Shown here in pieces: positions 16,262-24,200 of a DNA stretch of 40,645 nt (positions within the stretch are counted from its first letter, which is position 1; the number at the start of each line of letters is the position of its first letter). Position numbers and translations under genes: made by a program. Below the pieces are notes generated by a model. The model did no database searches and was not told the DNA's origin. It saw nothing but the letters and a program-made list of their open reading frames with translations. Source of the DNA: Clostridiales bacterium Firm_09 (GTDB taxonomy: Bacteria > Bacillota > Clostridia > Christensenellales > DTU072). Location of the stretch: NCBI GenBank assembly GCA_001604065.1, contig LVAO01000008.1, forward strand, positions 1 through 40,645. Direction: 5' to 3'.

Positions 16262-16297
16262 GAAATAAAAACCGCCATGCTTCGACAGCAGGCGGTT
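16262..16297 (-). terminator. Terminator of the DUF1538/P-II operon
   Basis: On the minus strand AACCGCC pairs with GGCGGTT around 14 bases and runs into TTTTTATTT. A second stem TTTTGCC/GGCAAAA lies next to it at about 16301-16327. Confidence 0.75.
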
Positions 16298-16463
16298 ATC
16301 TTTTGCCGCAGAAATCCTTCGGGCAAAAAGCCTTTGCAAAGAAACGACGTACTCCTTACAAAAAAACGTACGCCATTTAATTTATATGACTATCCTCTGC
16401 GGGTGCGCGGACAAGAAAATTCATGCTTATGAATAACGCGACAGCTTGTTTTGCTGCCGGAAT

Positions 16464-16769
16464 TCACTTTGCCAGTCCGATTGCTTCTTCGACCGGCAAC
16501 GAAAACAGGACCCCCTGCCCGGGTGTCCGGATGCCTGCCTTCAAGGTGATCTCCTCCATAATCGCATGGCGGAGATCATGCCGTACGACAATCATGACGA
16601 TTTCTTTTTCCGCCTGCAGGGATATGTTGAAGAATTTTTCCACCTCGCCCACTGTGCCTCGACCATTCAGAATGGTGCCGCCTTTGGCGCCCTTGCTGCG
16701 CGCAGCTTCCATCACCGTGTCCGCATGTCCTCTGTTGACAATGGTAATCACAAGATCAAAATCTGCCAT
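16464..16769 (-). CDS. P-II-like regulatory protein (second copy)
   Basis: This 101-residue protein has the ferredoxin-like fold of P-II proteins: MADFDLVITIVNRGHADTVMEAA, GGTILNGRGTVG, then EIVMIVVRHD and the C-terminal IRTPGQGVLFSLPVEEAIG. The glycine-rich loops that hold a nucleotide are present, while the classical T-loop with its modified Tyr is not obvious. It is a divergent, non-GlnB member. It lies four bases after the other P-II-like gene and follows the DUF1538 gene, the usual partner of such proteins, which it presumably binds and gates. Confidence 0.8.
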   Translation of the reverse strand: MADFDLVITIVNRGHADTVMEAARSKGAKGGTILNGRGTVGEVEKFFNISLQAEKEIVMIVVRHDLRHAIMEEITLKAGIRTPGQGVLFSLPVEEAIGLAK

Positions 16770-16773
16770 TTCT

Positions 16774-17118
16774 CTATTCCTCCACGTTTCCCAAGCAATA
16801 ATTCAGAAGTCTTTTCCCGCCGATACTGTTGATGGCGACGGTAAAAGCAACGCCGTGACCGGCGCCTCGGATGCCGAAATGCTCTCCCAGTCCCTCAAAA
16901 ATCCCGCCGATGCGGTTTTTATCCAGTACGCTTATGACGACATCCTTTTTGATCTCTCCCATGCCCAGCAGATTCAGCCATTGTTGCGAAGCGGTGCCAT
17001 GTCCGGGGAGAATGAAATTGCACATGACATTCTGCTCTCTGAGATATCGGACAATCGCATCACCCTTTCCTCTGTCCACAATAACAATCATACATTTAAT
17101 AAGGCAGTTGTCGCTCAT
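16774..17118 (-). CDS. P-II-like regulatory protein (first copy)
   Basis: This 114-residue P-II-like protein reads LIKCMIVIVDRGKGDAIVRYLRE, then FILPGHGTASQQWLNLLGMGEIKKDVVISVLDKN and a C-terminal FGIRGAGHGVAFTVAINSIGG. It differs strongly from the second copy, so the two may form different trimers or sense different ligands. Its ATG overlaps the stop of the DUF1538 gene by four bases. It is probably a ligand-sensing subunit of that membrane protein (inference from context and family). Confidence 0.8.
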   Translation of the reverse strand: MSDNCLIKCMIVIVDRGKGDAIVRYLREQNVMCNFILPGHGTASQQWLNLLGMGEIKKDVVISVLDKNRIGGIFEGLGEHFGIRGAGHGVAFTVAINSIGGKRLLNYCLGNVEE

Positions 17119-18947
17119 ATGCCCTCCTTTTTATTTTCTTTCTCGGCGGTCTGCAACGGAATTTGCAGGATGGGTTGTATGCCCTCGGATTCTTTTTCTG
17201 CCTCAGGCATTGCTGTTTTCATCGTATTCTCCGCACCGTCTTCCCTTCTTCCGGTATCTTCCTGTCCTTTTGTTTCCTGCCGCAGAGACAGAATCTGTTT
17301 CTGCAAGGAATCCGTAAAAATGGATTTCTTATGGGGTGAAAGGGCCGTCCTGACCACTCTTGCGGCACGTTGCACCGGCGTGGATTCTTCCTGGTCAAAA
17401 TCAATGATATCGTCATATTTGGCATCGATATCCAATTTCAAGGCTGCCTCTTCATCGAATTCTATAACTTCTTCCGCAATATCCGAAGGCGCCGGCACCG
17501 CTTTCTTCCTTCTCTTTTGCACAGAGAGAACACCCACGATTTGGATGGTGACAAGCGGAGTCATCGCGACCAATGCGACAACGCCGAAGGCGTCCGTATA
17601 AATGTTCCCGCCGCCCGCAAGGGAAGCGCCTGCCGCAAAGGGAAGTATGAATGCTGCGGTCATCGGACCGCTGGCGACGCCGCCGGAGTCAAAAGCTATA
17701 GCCGTAAAGACTTTGGGCGCAAACAGCGTAAGCAGCAGAGCTGCTGCATATCCCGGCAGGATAATCCACCAAAGGCTGATCCCCGTCAGCACCCGGACCA
17801 TGGAAAGGGCCAGCGCGGTTCCGACTCCGGCCATTAATGCAAGGCGGATGGTTTTCTTACGGATTGCGCCACCGCTGATTTCTTCTATCTGCTCGGTCAG
17901 CACATGGACGGCAGGCTCAGCCAGGACCGTGAAAAAGCCCATAACCGTCGCAATGGGCAAAAGAATCCATCCCAGTCCCATGCCCACAATGCCCTCACCG
18001 ATCTGCTTTCCGACAGGTGCGAATCCCACATTGACACCGGTTAAAAAAACTACCAGACCCGCAAAAACATTGACAAAGCCGATGCCGATTTTTGTAAATG
18101 CCTTTTTTTTCAGCTTCAGCGATGTGAAATTGAATATTATTATAAAACCTATCACGGGAAGCAATGCGACCGAAACCTCTTTGATATACATCGGCATTGC
18201 TGCAAGAAACGGCATGAGGATGCCCACGCTCTCCGGAGAATGCGCAACCGTATTCGTATGGATGCCGGATATGTCCGAAGCGATGCCGAGAATCATGACG
18301 GCAAGAACCGGCCCGATTGAGCAAAGTGCGACGATGCCGAAACTGTCATCCATATTGCCGCCTTTTTTAGACGCGGCGACACCCGCTCCGAGCGCCATGA
18401 TAAAGGGTACGGTCATCGGCCCTGTGGTCACGCCCCCCGCGTCAAAGGATAAGGGCAAGAATTCCGGAGGCACAAAGATTGCCAGGACAAACACAACAGC
18501 ATATAATGAAAGAAGCAGGACGCGCAGGGACATCTGAAAAATGATGCGCAGTACGGCGACAGCCATAAATATGCCCACACCGGCGCCGACGGCAAGAATC
18601 AGTACGGTGCGGTTTATCCTGGCGGCGAGTTGCGCCGCAAGCACCATAAGATCCGGTTCGGCCACGGTAACAAGAATGCCTATCAGAAGGCTGATGAGTA
18701 TCACCAGCCAAAGTTTTTTGGTTCTGGTAAGTTCGGCACCGATCCGATTGCCCGTTTCGACCATGGCGACATCGGCGCCCGCGTTGAATAAACTCATGCC
18801 TGCTATAAGGAACATGCCGCCCAAGAGAAATCTCCATAGCTCCTCTCCGCCCAAAACACCGGCAGACAAGCCGATGATAAGCACCAGCACCGTAATGGGC
18901 AGAACCGAAAGAACGGACTCCTTGAGTTTTGCGAGAAGAAGATTCAT
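17115..18947 (-). CDS. DUF1538 membrane protein, two repeats
   Basis: This 610-residue protein has two homologous membrane halves (about 1-245 and 250-495), each with the DUF1538 landmarks. FDAGGVTTGPMTVPFIMALGAG in half one matches FDSGGVASGPMTAAFILPFAAG in half two, and VTVAEPDLMVLA matches FTVLAEPAVHVL. Residues 500-610 are a charged cytosolic tail rich in Asp, Glu and Lys with no fold I recognise. The family is a putative transporter usually encoded with P-II-like genes. ATG 18947 lacks a ribosome site and sits six bases after TATAAT, so the mRNA may be leaderless. Confidence 0.88.
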   Translation of the reverse strand: MNLLLAKLKESVLSVLPITVLVLIIGLSAGVLGGEELWRFLLGGMFLIAGMSLFNAGADVAMVETGNRIGAELTRTKKLWLVILISLLIGILVTVAEPDLMVLAAQLAARINRTVLILAVGAGVGIFMAVAVLRIIFQMSLRVLLLSLYAVVFVLAIFVPPEFLPLSFDAGGVTTGPMTVPFIMALGAGVAASKKGGNMDDSFGIVALCSIGPVLAVMILGIASDISGIHTNTVAHSPESVGILMPFLAAMPMYIKEVSVALLPVIGFIIIFNFTSLKLKKKAFTKIGIGFVNVFAGLVVFLTGVNVGFAPVGKQIGEGIVGMGLGWILLPIATVMGFFTVLAEPAVHVLTEQIEEISGGAIRKKTIRLALMAGVGTALALSMVRVLTGISLWWIILPGYAAALLLTLFAPKVFTAIAFDSGGVASGPMTAAFILPFAAGASLAGGGNIYTDAFGVVALVAMTPLVTIQIVGVLSVQKRRKKAVPAPSDIAEEVIEFDEEAALKLDIDAKYDDIIDFDQEESTPVQRAARVVRTALSPHKKSIFTDSLQKQILSLRQETKGQEDTGRREDGAENTMKTAMPEAEKESEGIQPILQIPLQTAEKENKKEGI

Positions 18948-18953
18948 GGAAAC

Positions 18954-18962
18954 ATTATATCA
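18954..18962 (-). promoter_or_regulatory. Extended -10 promoter abutting the DUF1538 start
   Basis: TGA-TATAAT on the minus strand, then exactly six bases (GTTTCC), then ATG. The expected transcription start is the A of the start codon. No good -35 hexamer was seen at 16-19 bases. Readthrough from eutP, 60 bases upstream, is also possible. Confidence 0.5.
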
Positions 18963-19007
18963 TAAACAAAGAGCAGGATAGAAAGAATCGAGGCCGCCGG
19001 GTTTATC

Positions 19008-19445
19008 CTATAATTTTTCGATATATTCTTTTAACGAATCGATCCCTTCCCCGGTGCGGTTGCTGACAAAAAAAACGGCCTGCGCTCCTGCATAGCGCAG
19101 AGCATATTCCACTTGCGAAAGGCGTTCGGGACGGGAATCCAGATCGGTTTTTGTGACGACGCCTATGACCGGACGGTTGAACATCCCGCTCATCCTCGGA
19201 GAAAATACAAATTCTGTGTCGTTTGCGGCATGAAGAAGCAAAACGGCATCCGCGTCGACCGCGGTAACAACCAGAGCTTTATAAAATTGCCGATGCTCCA
19301 GATATTCTCCCGGCGTATCGATGGCCGTGCCTCCCAAAACCTCAATAGCCTGCGTTTTCTTGTAATTCAGTTCTTCGTGCAGCATCCTTTGGCACAAAGA
19401 GGTCTTGCCGGAGCCGGATTTTCCCACAAGAATAATTTTCTTCAT
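19008..19445 (-). CDS. eutP: EutP/PduV-type P-loop protein
   Basis: This 145-residue GTPase-like protein has the P-loop GKSGSGKT at 8-15, a switch region DTPGEYLEH and VVTKTDL as the base-binding motif. EutP from Salmonella has been reported to act as an acetate kinase in ethanolamine catabolism, while related PduV is linked to shell positioning. Here it is the last gene of the microcompartment operon, one base after eutS. With PduL making acetyl-phosphate and no ackA or eutQ in view, an acetate kinase role would complete ATP formation (inference). Confidence 0.88.
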   Translation of the reverse strand: MKKIILVGKSGSGKTSLCQRMLHEELNYKKTQAIEVLGGTAIDTPGEYLEHRQFYKALVVTAVDADAVLLLHAANDTEFVFSPRMSGMFNRPVIGVVTKTDLDSRPERLSQVEYALRYAGAQAVFFVSNRTGEGIDSLKEYIEKL

Positions 19446-19446
19446 G

Positions 19447-19803
19447 TCAGGTCCTTGTAATGGTTGCGGGTGTGAAATGCAAAACTTTTTCTAAAGTGTC
19501 CGTTACGTTCTGAAGAGCGGCTTCTACGCTTGCCACATCGCCGCAGATCACCAGCGAACCGCTGAATCTGTCTACAAACACAATGTCGACCTCCGCCGCT
19601 TTCGTCGCCGCGTCCGCGCCGATGATTGCCGCCTCACTGGGAGTAATGGTCAGAATCCCCAAAGCTCCCCGCCGGTCAGAAATGACACCCAGTTTTTTAT
19701 ACAGCTCCGGATTGGGGTTGGCGATAAGGTGTGCCATCGTCACCTGTTTGCCGGGTACGTATTCCTGTACGATTCTCTGTTTTCCTTCTTTTTCTTCAAA
19801 CAT
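19447..19803 (-). CDS. eutS: EutS/PduU-type permuted microcompartment shell protein
   Basis: This 118-residue BMC shell protein has the circularly permuted fold. An N-terminal beta segment ([21 protein letters not shown]) precedes the BMC core [51 protein letters not shown]. It forms hexamers with a small N-terminal beta-barrel over the pore. The site AAAGGA lies six bases before ATG 19803 and overlaps the end of the small ORF upstream. Confidence 0.92.
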   Translation of the reverse strand: MFEEKEGKQRIVQEYVPGKQVTMAHLIANPNPELYKKLGVISDRRGALGILTITPSEAAIIGADAATKAAEVDIVFVDRFSGSLVICGDVASVEAALQNVTDTLEKVLHFTPATITRT

Positions 19804-19806
19804 ATC

Positions 19807-19908
19807 TTATCCTTTTCTGATCCCGCAAATTCCGAAGAGAGATCCTGCGGCGGGAACATATATGGCAGCAAGAGACGTCCTTGCAATGTCTTTCGTCATT
19901 TTGTTCAT
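19807..19908 (-). CDS. 33-residue small protein in the microcompartment operon
   Basis: Between pduT and eutS, a gap in an otherwise tightly packed operon is filled by an ATG-started frame of 33 codons: it begins MNKMTKDIARTSLAAIYV, continues with a Gly/Ala-rich hydrophobic stretch, ends in IRKG and stops five bases upstream of eutS. A second ATG lies at codon 4. The ribosome site is weak (GCAGAG). Residues 6-28 could form one hydrophobic or amphipathic helix. No family recognised. It could be a real shell or targeting micropeptide, or the stump of a lost gene. Confidence 0.4.
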   Translation of the reverse strand: MNKMTKDIARTSLAAIYVPAAGSLFGICGIRKG

Positions 19909-19926
19909 CGCTCTGCAAAAAAATAT

Positions 19927-20472
19927 CTATAGCAGGGAACGATAAATTTCTTCCCGAGGATTGGCGATGACGACGCTGGAAACGACCAGTCCCTGCGCGC
20001 CCGCAGCGTTTATGCCGCATTTGACCGCCTCAGATACCGCTGCGACCGGCCCGGTCAGCGAAACAAAGGATTTGCCGCCGATGCCCGCGCCCAGACGCAC
20101 GTCAATGAGCGTCACCTCCGCCGCCTTGACTGCCGCGTCCGCGGCATAGACTGCAGCCGTAATGCTGAAGAATTCCATCACGCCCACCGCGCCGGGATTC
20201 TCGGGTAAAGTCGCGGCATGGATCGCCTGAACAACCTGCGGATGAATCCTTGCGAGAACGACAGAATCAATCAGGAATCTGTCCGCAACAGCCTTCCCCG
20301 CGTCCAAGGATGCCTGTACCGCGGCAACCTCGCCCGAAAACATGACATTGTATTTCCCGGGACAAATCGTGCGCGCCATGATCAGCCGGACATCCGCGGC
20401 TTTAAGCACCGCGTCCGCCGCTTCTATGCCCTTGGCAATGCTGTTAAATTCCAAAAAACCGATTGCTGCCAT
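19927..20472 (-). CDS. pduT: PduT-type tandem-domain microcompartment shell protein with Fe-S cysteine
   Basis: This 181-residue BMC-T protein carries two BMC domains: MAAIGFLEFNSIAKGIEAAD onward and, from about residue 95, VGVMEFFSITAAVYAADAAVKAAE. Cys37 in ARTICPGK is at the position of the Cys that holds the 4Fe-4S cluster at the trimer pore in PduT (Cys38 in Salmonella or Citrobacter, from memory), supporting electron transfer across the shell with PduS. ATG 20472 lies one base after the pduS stop with GGAG eight bases upstream. Choosing it instead of 20559 places Cys37 correctly and gives normal length. Confidence 0.9.
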   Translation of the reverse strand: MAAIGFLEFNSIAKGIEAADAVLKAADVRLIMARTICPGKYNVMFSGEVAAVQASLDAGKAVADRFLIDSVVLARIHPQVVQAIHAATLPENPGAVGVMEFFSITAAVYAADAAVKAAEVTLIDVRLGAGIGGKSFVSLTGPVAAVSEAVKCGINAAGAQGLVVSSVVIANPREEIYRSLL

Positions 20473-20473
20473 A

Positions 20474-21832
20474 TTATTGATCTCCGACAATCCGGATGCT
20501 GTCCGCAGAAACTGTTGCAATGCCGGATATGCTTGCATGGAGGTTCGCTCCAAGAGCACCCTCCGGGCATTTTGCGATAAGCTGTCCTTCCTTCACACGC
20601 TCTCCCGACTGTATGACGGGCTGCGAAGGTGAGCCCGCCCCCTGCTTCAATAAAAGCCGGACAACCTGCGGATTTACGGCAATACAGTCGTCCGCCTTGC
20701 AGACCGAATAGTATTCGCCCACACCCGCACGCTCCGCAATTCTTCTTGAAGGCGTTTTTCGGTATTCTCTGTCTTCGGATACCGGGGTTTGTCCCGCCCC
20801 CTTGCTGTATCGGATACCCTTCTTTGCCAGTTCCTTGCGCAGATAGGCATTCACGCTCCGGGGCTGCAGACCCATCGGACAGGCGTATATTTCGCATACG
20901 CCGCATTCGCAGCACAAAAGCGCGTTTGCGATTTCCGGCTCTGTCAGAAGTGCTTCGATATCCGATGCATAGGCGAGCTTGCGCATAATCTTATGAGGCT
21001 CTATCGGATGCCCGAGAAGATGGCGGGGACAAAGCTCGGTGCAGTATGTGCATTGAATGCATGAGGCGCGCGCGCGGTTCTTCATCTGTTCAAGAGAAAA
21101 GCGCCGCAGGCCGGCTTTTTCTGCCGGAAGAAGCAGAATGCCGGAGGTGGTCTTGCCGACGCATTCCCCTGCCGCTTCCCCGGCAGTCATACGTCTGCCC
21201 ATCAGCGGCCCGCCGGCAATTATAATATACTCTTTGACCGTCGCGCCGCCGCAGGCGGCAATACAATCCGCAAAAGAGGTCCCCACGGGAACACATAAGA
21301 CGGAGGGGGCATGCACAGCACCCGATACAGTAAGGTATTTATGGATAAACGCCTGCCCCCTGACAGCATTGCCGACGGCAAACAGCGTCGCAGCGTTGAT
21401 GACAACGCAGCCGACATCCAAAGGAAGGCCCGCAGGAGGAACCACCCTGCCCGTCGCCTCAAAGACCACCGCCTGCTCATCCCCCGCGGGATAAAAGCTT
21501 GAGGCCAAGCATAGCTCAATCTTTGCGCCTTTTGCAGAAATCGCAGCATTCAGGCTCCTGATTTCTTCTTTATAGCTATCCTTAAGTACAAAAATACACC
21601 TCGGATTGCCGAGCCTTACGGCTATGTTTCCTGCCGCCTCAACAAGCTCTTCGGCATGGGCAAGCATCACATGACGGTCTGTTCGCAGCATAGGCTCGCA
21701 TTCGACACCGTTCACAAGGAGGTACTCCGGTTTGCAGTTCAGTTTGACGTGCGTGGGGAAGCCCGCGCCGCCGCAGCCGACAACACCCGCTTCAAACACG
21801 CTTTGCAGCAATTCATCCATAACTGATCTCAT
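20474..21832 (-). CDS. pduS: PduS-type cobalamin reductase (RnfC-like flavo-Fe-S protein)
   Basis: This 452-residue protein resembles RnfC. The NADH/FMN-binding part starts with VGCGGAGFPTHVK, and an SLBB-like segment with VSGAVHAPSVLCVPVG follows. Two 4Fe-4S motifs come next: Cys258, 261, 264, 268 (CIQCTYCTELCP) and Cys308, 310, 313, 318 (CECGVCEIYACP). The C-terminal region (about 360-452) resembles a biotinyl/barrel-sandwich fold. PduS reduces cob(III)alamin so the adenosyltransferase (EutT) can act, and may recycle NADH using the PduT cluster. Its start overlaps eutN by four bases. Confidence 0.92.
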   Translation of the reverse strand: MRSVMDELLQSVFEAGVVGCGGAGFPTHVKLNCKPEYLLVNGVECEPMLRTDRHVMLAHAEELVEAAGNIAVRLGNPRCIFVLKDSYKEEIRSLNAAISAKGAKIELCLASSFYPAGDEQAVVFEATGRVVPPAGLPLDVGCVVINAATLFAVGNAVRGQAFIHKYLTVSGAVHAPSVLCVPVGTSFADCIAACGGATVKEYIIIAGGPLMGRRMTAGEAAGECVGKTTSGILLLPAEKAGLRRFSLEQMKNRARASCIQCTYCTELCPRHLLGHPIEPHKIMRKLAYASDIEALLTEPEIANALLCCECGVCEIYACPMGLQPRSVNAYLRKELAKKGIRYSKGAGQTPVSEDREYRKTPSRRIAERAGVGEYYSVCKADDCIAVNPQVVRLLLKQGAGSPSQPVIQSGERVKEGQLIAKCPEGALGANLHASISGIATVSADSIRIVGDQ

Positions 21833-22110
21833 CTGGTTCCGGCTTTCTGCTTTTCGCGGTCAACCTCAAGCGAATCGATGATGCCCACGATTGCCGCGTC
21901 CACCGGTCTCTCATCCGCGCCGACCGCGCGCCTTGCCGTGCTTCCGCTGACGACAAGCACCTTTTCGCCGACGCCGGCGCCCACCGTATCCGCGGCGACA
22001 ATCTCTTCGCCGCCCGGCTTATCCTCACGGACAACCATCAACTTAAGTCCGTTTAAGGCCTGCTCTTTTTTGGTCGCCCAAACGTGTCCGATGACTTCGC
22101 ATATTTTCAT
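21829..22110 (-). CDS. eutN: EutN/CcmL-type pentameric vertex shell protein
   Basis: This 93-residue protein is of normal length for the BMC-P family that caps the vertices of the shell. Family marks are EVIGHVWATKKEQALNGLKLMVV, VAADTVGAGVGEKVLVVSGSTARRA and VDAAIVGIIDSLEVD. It is the only vertex protein in the operon. It starts four bases after the eut_hyp-type gene. Confidence 0.93.
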   Translation of the reverse strand: MKICEVIGHVWATKKEQALNGLKLMVVREDKPGGEEIVAADTVGAGVGEKVLVVSGSTARRAVGADERPVDAAIVGIIDSLEVDREKQKAGTR

Positions 22111-22114
22111 ATCG

Positions 22115-22768
22115 CTATACCTCTTCTACGATTTCAAGTCTTTTGTGCGCATCCTTGATAACATCACGCGCCGAAGGTGTGATAACCGAGCCTTTTTTGA
22201 TCCGTATGCTATCGCCTTCCGCCGCATTAACGAGCCTTCTTGCCACCGCTTCATTGATGATCCCCTCGGGTAGGCCGGGATCCGGCATCGGCGCGGCGGT
22301 ATATTTGTTCAATGCTGTTTTGCCGTCGAATAGCTTCACGCCATAGTTTCTCAATGTCCTCACATACCCCTCAAGCGTCATAAGCAACGCCCTCGGAGCG
22401 GTGGCGCCGTATTTTCTGAAGGTGAGCGCGCTTTCCAGAAGCCATACCTCTTTGCCCCGCAGAAGCATTGAACAGACCGCACAGGAGACTTTGCCGGACG
22501 TACGCCCGAGGGCGATATCGGCAAGGTCGGTCTGTCCGAGTTCTGTCAGATACATTTTATCAAACCGGTCCGCATCCTCCGCGCAAGTGTATGCATCCAG
22601 ATTGCATGCAGAGATTCTGCCGGCTATGGAAGCGGGAAGAAGCGAGGGATCTCCTGCGACAAGTGCCGGAGGATGTCCGGGCTTTGCCGGCTCGCTGCTG
22701 CCGGACGACAGCACACGCATCACTTCTTTGGTCACCAGTTCAACAAGGCGGGATTTGTCAATATCCAC
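22115..22768 (-). CDS. Ethanolamine-locus protein of unknown function (eut_hyp type)
   Basis: This 217-residue protein starts with an amphipathic helix (MDIDKSRLVELVTKEVMRVL) and an Ala/Pro linker, which is the look of a microcompartment targeting peptide. The body has NLDAYTCAEDADRFDKMYLTELGQTDLADIALGRTSGKVSCAVCSMLLRGKEVWLLESALTFRKY. From memory this resembles the family named ethanolamine utilization protein eut_hyp (TIGR02536), found in Firmicutes eut operons and absent from enterobacteria. Its role is unknown. AGGAGG precedes the ATG. Two close Cys (CAVC) might bind metal. Confidence 0.75.
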   Translation of the reverse strand: MDIDKSRLVELVTKEVMRVLSSGSSEPAKPGHPPALVAGDPSLLPASIAGRISACNLDAYTCAEDADRFDKMYLTELGQTDLADIALGRTSGKVSCAVCSMLLRGKEVWLLESALTFRKYGATAPRALLMTLEGYVRTLRNYGVKLFDGKTALNKYTAAPMPDPGLPEGIINEAVARRLVNAAEGDSIRIKKGSVITPSARDVIKDAHKRLEIVEEV

Positions 22769-22798
22769 ATCAGCCTCCTGTTCTTACTCTTCTGTTTT

Positions 22799-23443
22799 TT
22801 ATCTTATGATTTCCACGGGAGTCGAAGAATCGCAAAGACAAGCGTTTGCCTCGTCGAAATCGATATGCATTGCCAGCGCGAATTTTTCGGAGACCCGGAC
22901 AATAACATCGCCCAATATGACAGGACGGGCGCTTCGTATCGCCACACGTACGCTCTGACCGTTTTGAACACCATAGCAAAGGGCATCCGCAGGCGTCATG
23001 TGGATGTGCGCCCTGGCGATGATGACGCTGCCTTTGGCGTTCAGCATGCCGCGCTCAGCAAGCATCAGGACATCCGCCGCGCCCTTCAGATCTCCCGAAA
23101 GGTTGACCGGGGCGGTCAAGCCAAGGGTGCGGCAATCGGTTGCCGAAAGCTCCGTCTGAACATTGGCACGCTCCGGCCCCAGAACGGCCACGTTATCTAT
23201 TTGTCCTTTTTGGGTTACCAATTTGACACGTTTGTCACTCAAAAACTCGCCAGGCTGAGATAAATCTCGGACTTTATTCAAGACAGCGCCCTGTCCGAAC
23301 AAGGTGACCACCGCCTCGTGCGTCAGATGTACGTGCCTGGCAGAAACTTCCAAAGGAATTCCTGTGCAGGAGGCGGGGGACAACTGCGGAGCAAGGCGTT
23401 CTATGGCGGCTTCCACCAGTTTTCGTATCGTGCTTTCGTCCAT
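22799..23443 (-). CDS. pduL: PduL-type phosphotransacylase
   Basis: This 214-residue enzyme converts acetyl-CoA plus phosphate to acetyl-phosphate and CoA inside the compartment, recycling CoA for EutE. Zinc ligands are visible in SARHVHLT and ARAHIHMTP, and the second half ends with LAMHIDFDEANAC. The N-terminal ~30 residues (MDESTIRKLVEAAIERLAPQ) form an amphipathic helix, a typical encapsulation peptide. It takes the place of EutD. The ribosome site GAGGTG overlaps the eutT stop codon. Confidence 0.93.
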   Translation of the reverse strand: MDESTIRKLVEAAIERLAPQLSPASCTGIPLEVSARHVHLTHEAVVTLFGQGAVLNKVRDLSQPGEFLSDKRVKLVTQKGQIDNVAVLGPERANVQTELSATDCRTLGLTAPVNLSGDLKGAADVLMLAERGMLNAKGSVIIARAHIHMTPADALCYGVQNGQSVRVAIRSARPVILGDVIVRVSEKFALAMHIDFDEANACLCDSSTPVEIIR

Positions 23444-23451
23444 TTGTCACC

Positions 23452-24189
23452 TCAACGATAGTATCCTGCCAGTTCCCGGCAAAACAAAATATAGATGCCG
23501 CTTGAAAGCCTGTTCAGCGCGCGGAGGATATCCTCTCTGCCGCTCCCGAAGGCGCGTGCGGCAGACAGCTCGCACTCCCGCACCTGCGTACGCAGAGTGT
23601 TCAGATATACAGGCAACTCACCCATTCTGGCATCGGGCACGGGATGCTCGAATCCGAATTCGCCTTTGATGTCATGGGATACCCTGCGCAATTCTGACGC
23701 GTCCATACCGAAGAGCCGGCATTCTGCCAGCGGCTCTTCCCTGACTTCGGCCGAGAGAATCTCCCGTACATAAAGAAGGGCCTCATTCAGATCATGGTAT
23801 AAACCGGGCCGGCCCGCCTTTTCTGCATGGATCTGAAGCTCCATTATTTTTGCTTCAAGCGAATCCAGCCTGCCGCGGAACTCCACCCGCGGATGCGTTT
23901 TGGGAACAAGCAGATTGTCCCTGAGGTGCGTCATATGTTCGGGTTTCAGAAGATACCTTTCACCTGTTGCCGCATCAATATAACGATCGGGTCCCTTCTT
24001 CGGAACAGATTTTACGGTCATGGTTTTCTTTTGCGGGCTGGCCGCCGGACAAAAGGACAACGCAATCCCGCGCGCGGCAAGATACTCTCTTGCGAGAGGG
24101 GTGACATATGCGCCGTGCGGGGCAAGGTATTCTTTTGTTCCCGCGGGCAGATTGGCCGCGCGCAGAACGGTCTCGTCAATGACCTTCAT
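23452..24189 (-). CDS. eutT: EutT-type corrinoid adenosyltransferase
   Basis: This 245-residue protein attaches the adenosyl group to cobalamin for ethanolamine ammonia-lyase. The first ~90 residues are a variable segment; the EutT domain then reads LKPEHMTHLRDNLLVPKTHPRVEFRGRLDSLEAKIMELQ and ends with a helical EutT/PduO-like bundle (GSGREDILRALNRLSSGIYILFCREL). The Salmonella-type HX11CCXXC metal motif lacks its cysteines here: after KPEHMTH there is no Cys pair. ATG 24189 is preferred to the TTG at 24195, but no clear ribosome site precedes either. Confidence 0.85.
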   Translation of the reverse strand: MKVIDETVLRAANLPAGTKEYLAPHGAYVTPLAREYLAARGIALSFCPAASPQKKTMTVKSVPKKGPDRYIDAATGERYLLKPEHMTHLRDNLLVPKTHPRVEFRGRLDSLEAKIMELQIHAEKAGRPGLYHDLNEALLYVREILSAEVREEPLAECRLFGMDASELRRVSHDIKGEFGFEHPVPDARMGELPVYLNTLRTQVRECELSAARAFGSGREDILRALNRLSSGIYILFCRELAGYYR

Positions 24190-24200
24190 AAGCAAAGCGC

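Noticed and set aside
17602-18537. Plus-strand ORF of 311 codons
   Set aside because: Antisense shadow of the DUF1538 gene; low-complexity Pro/Thr/Ala composition and no domain.
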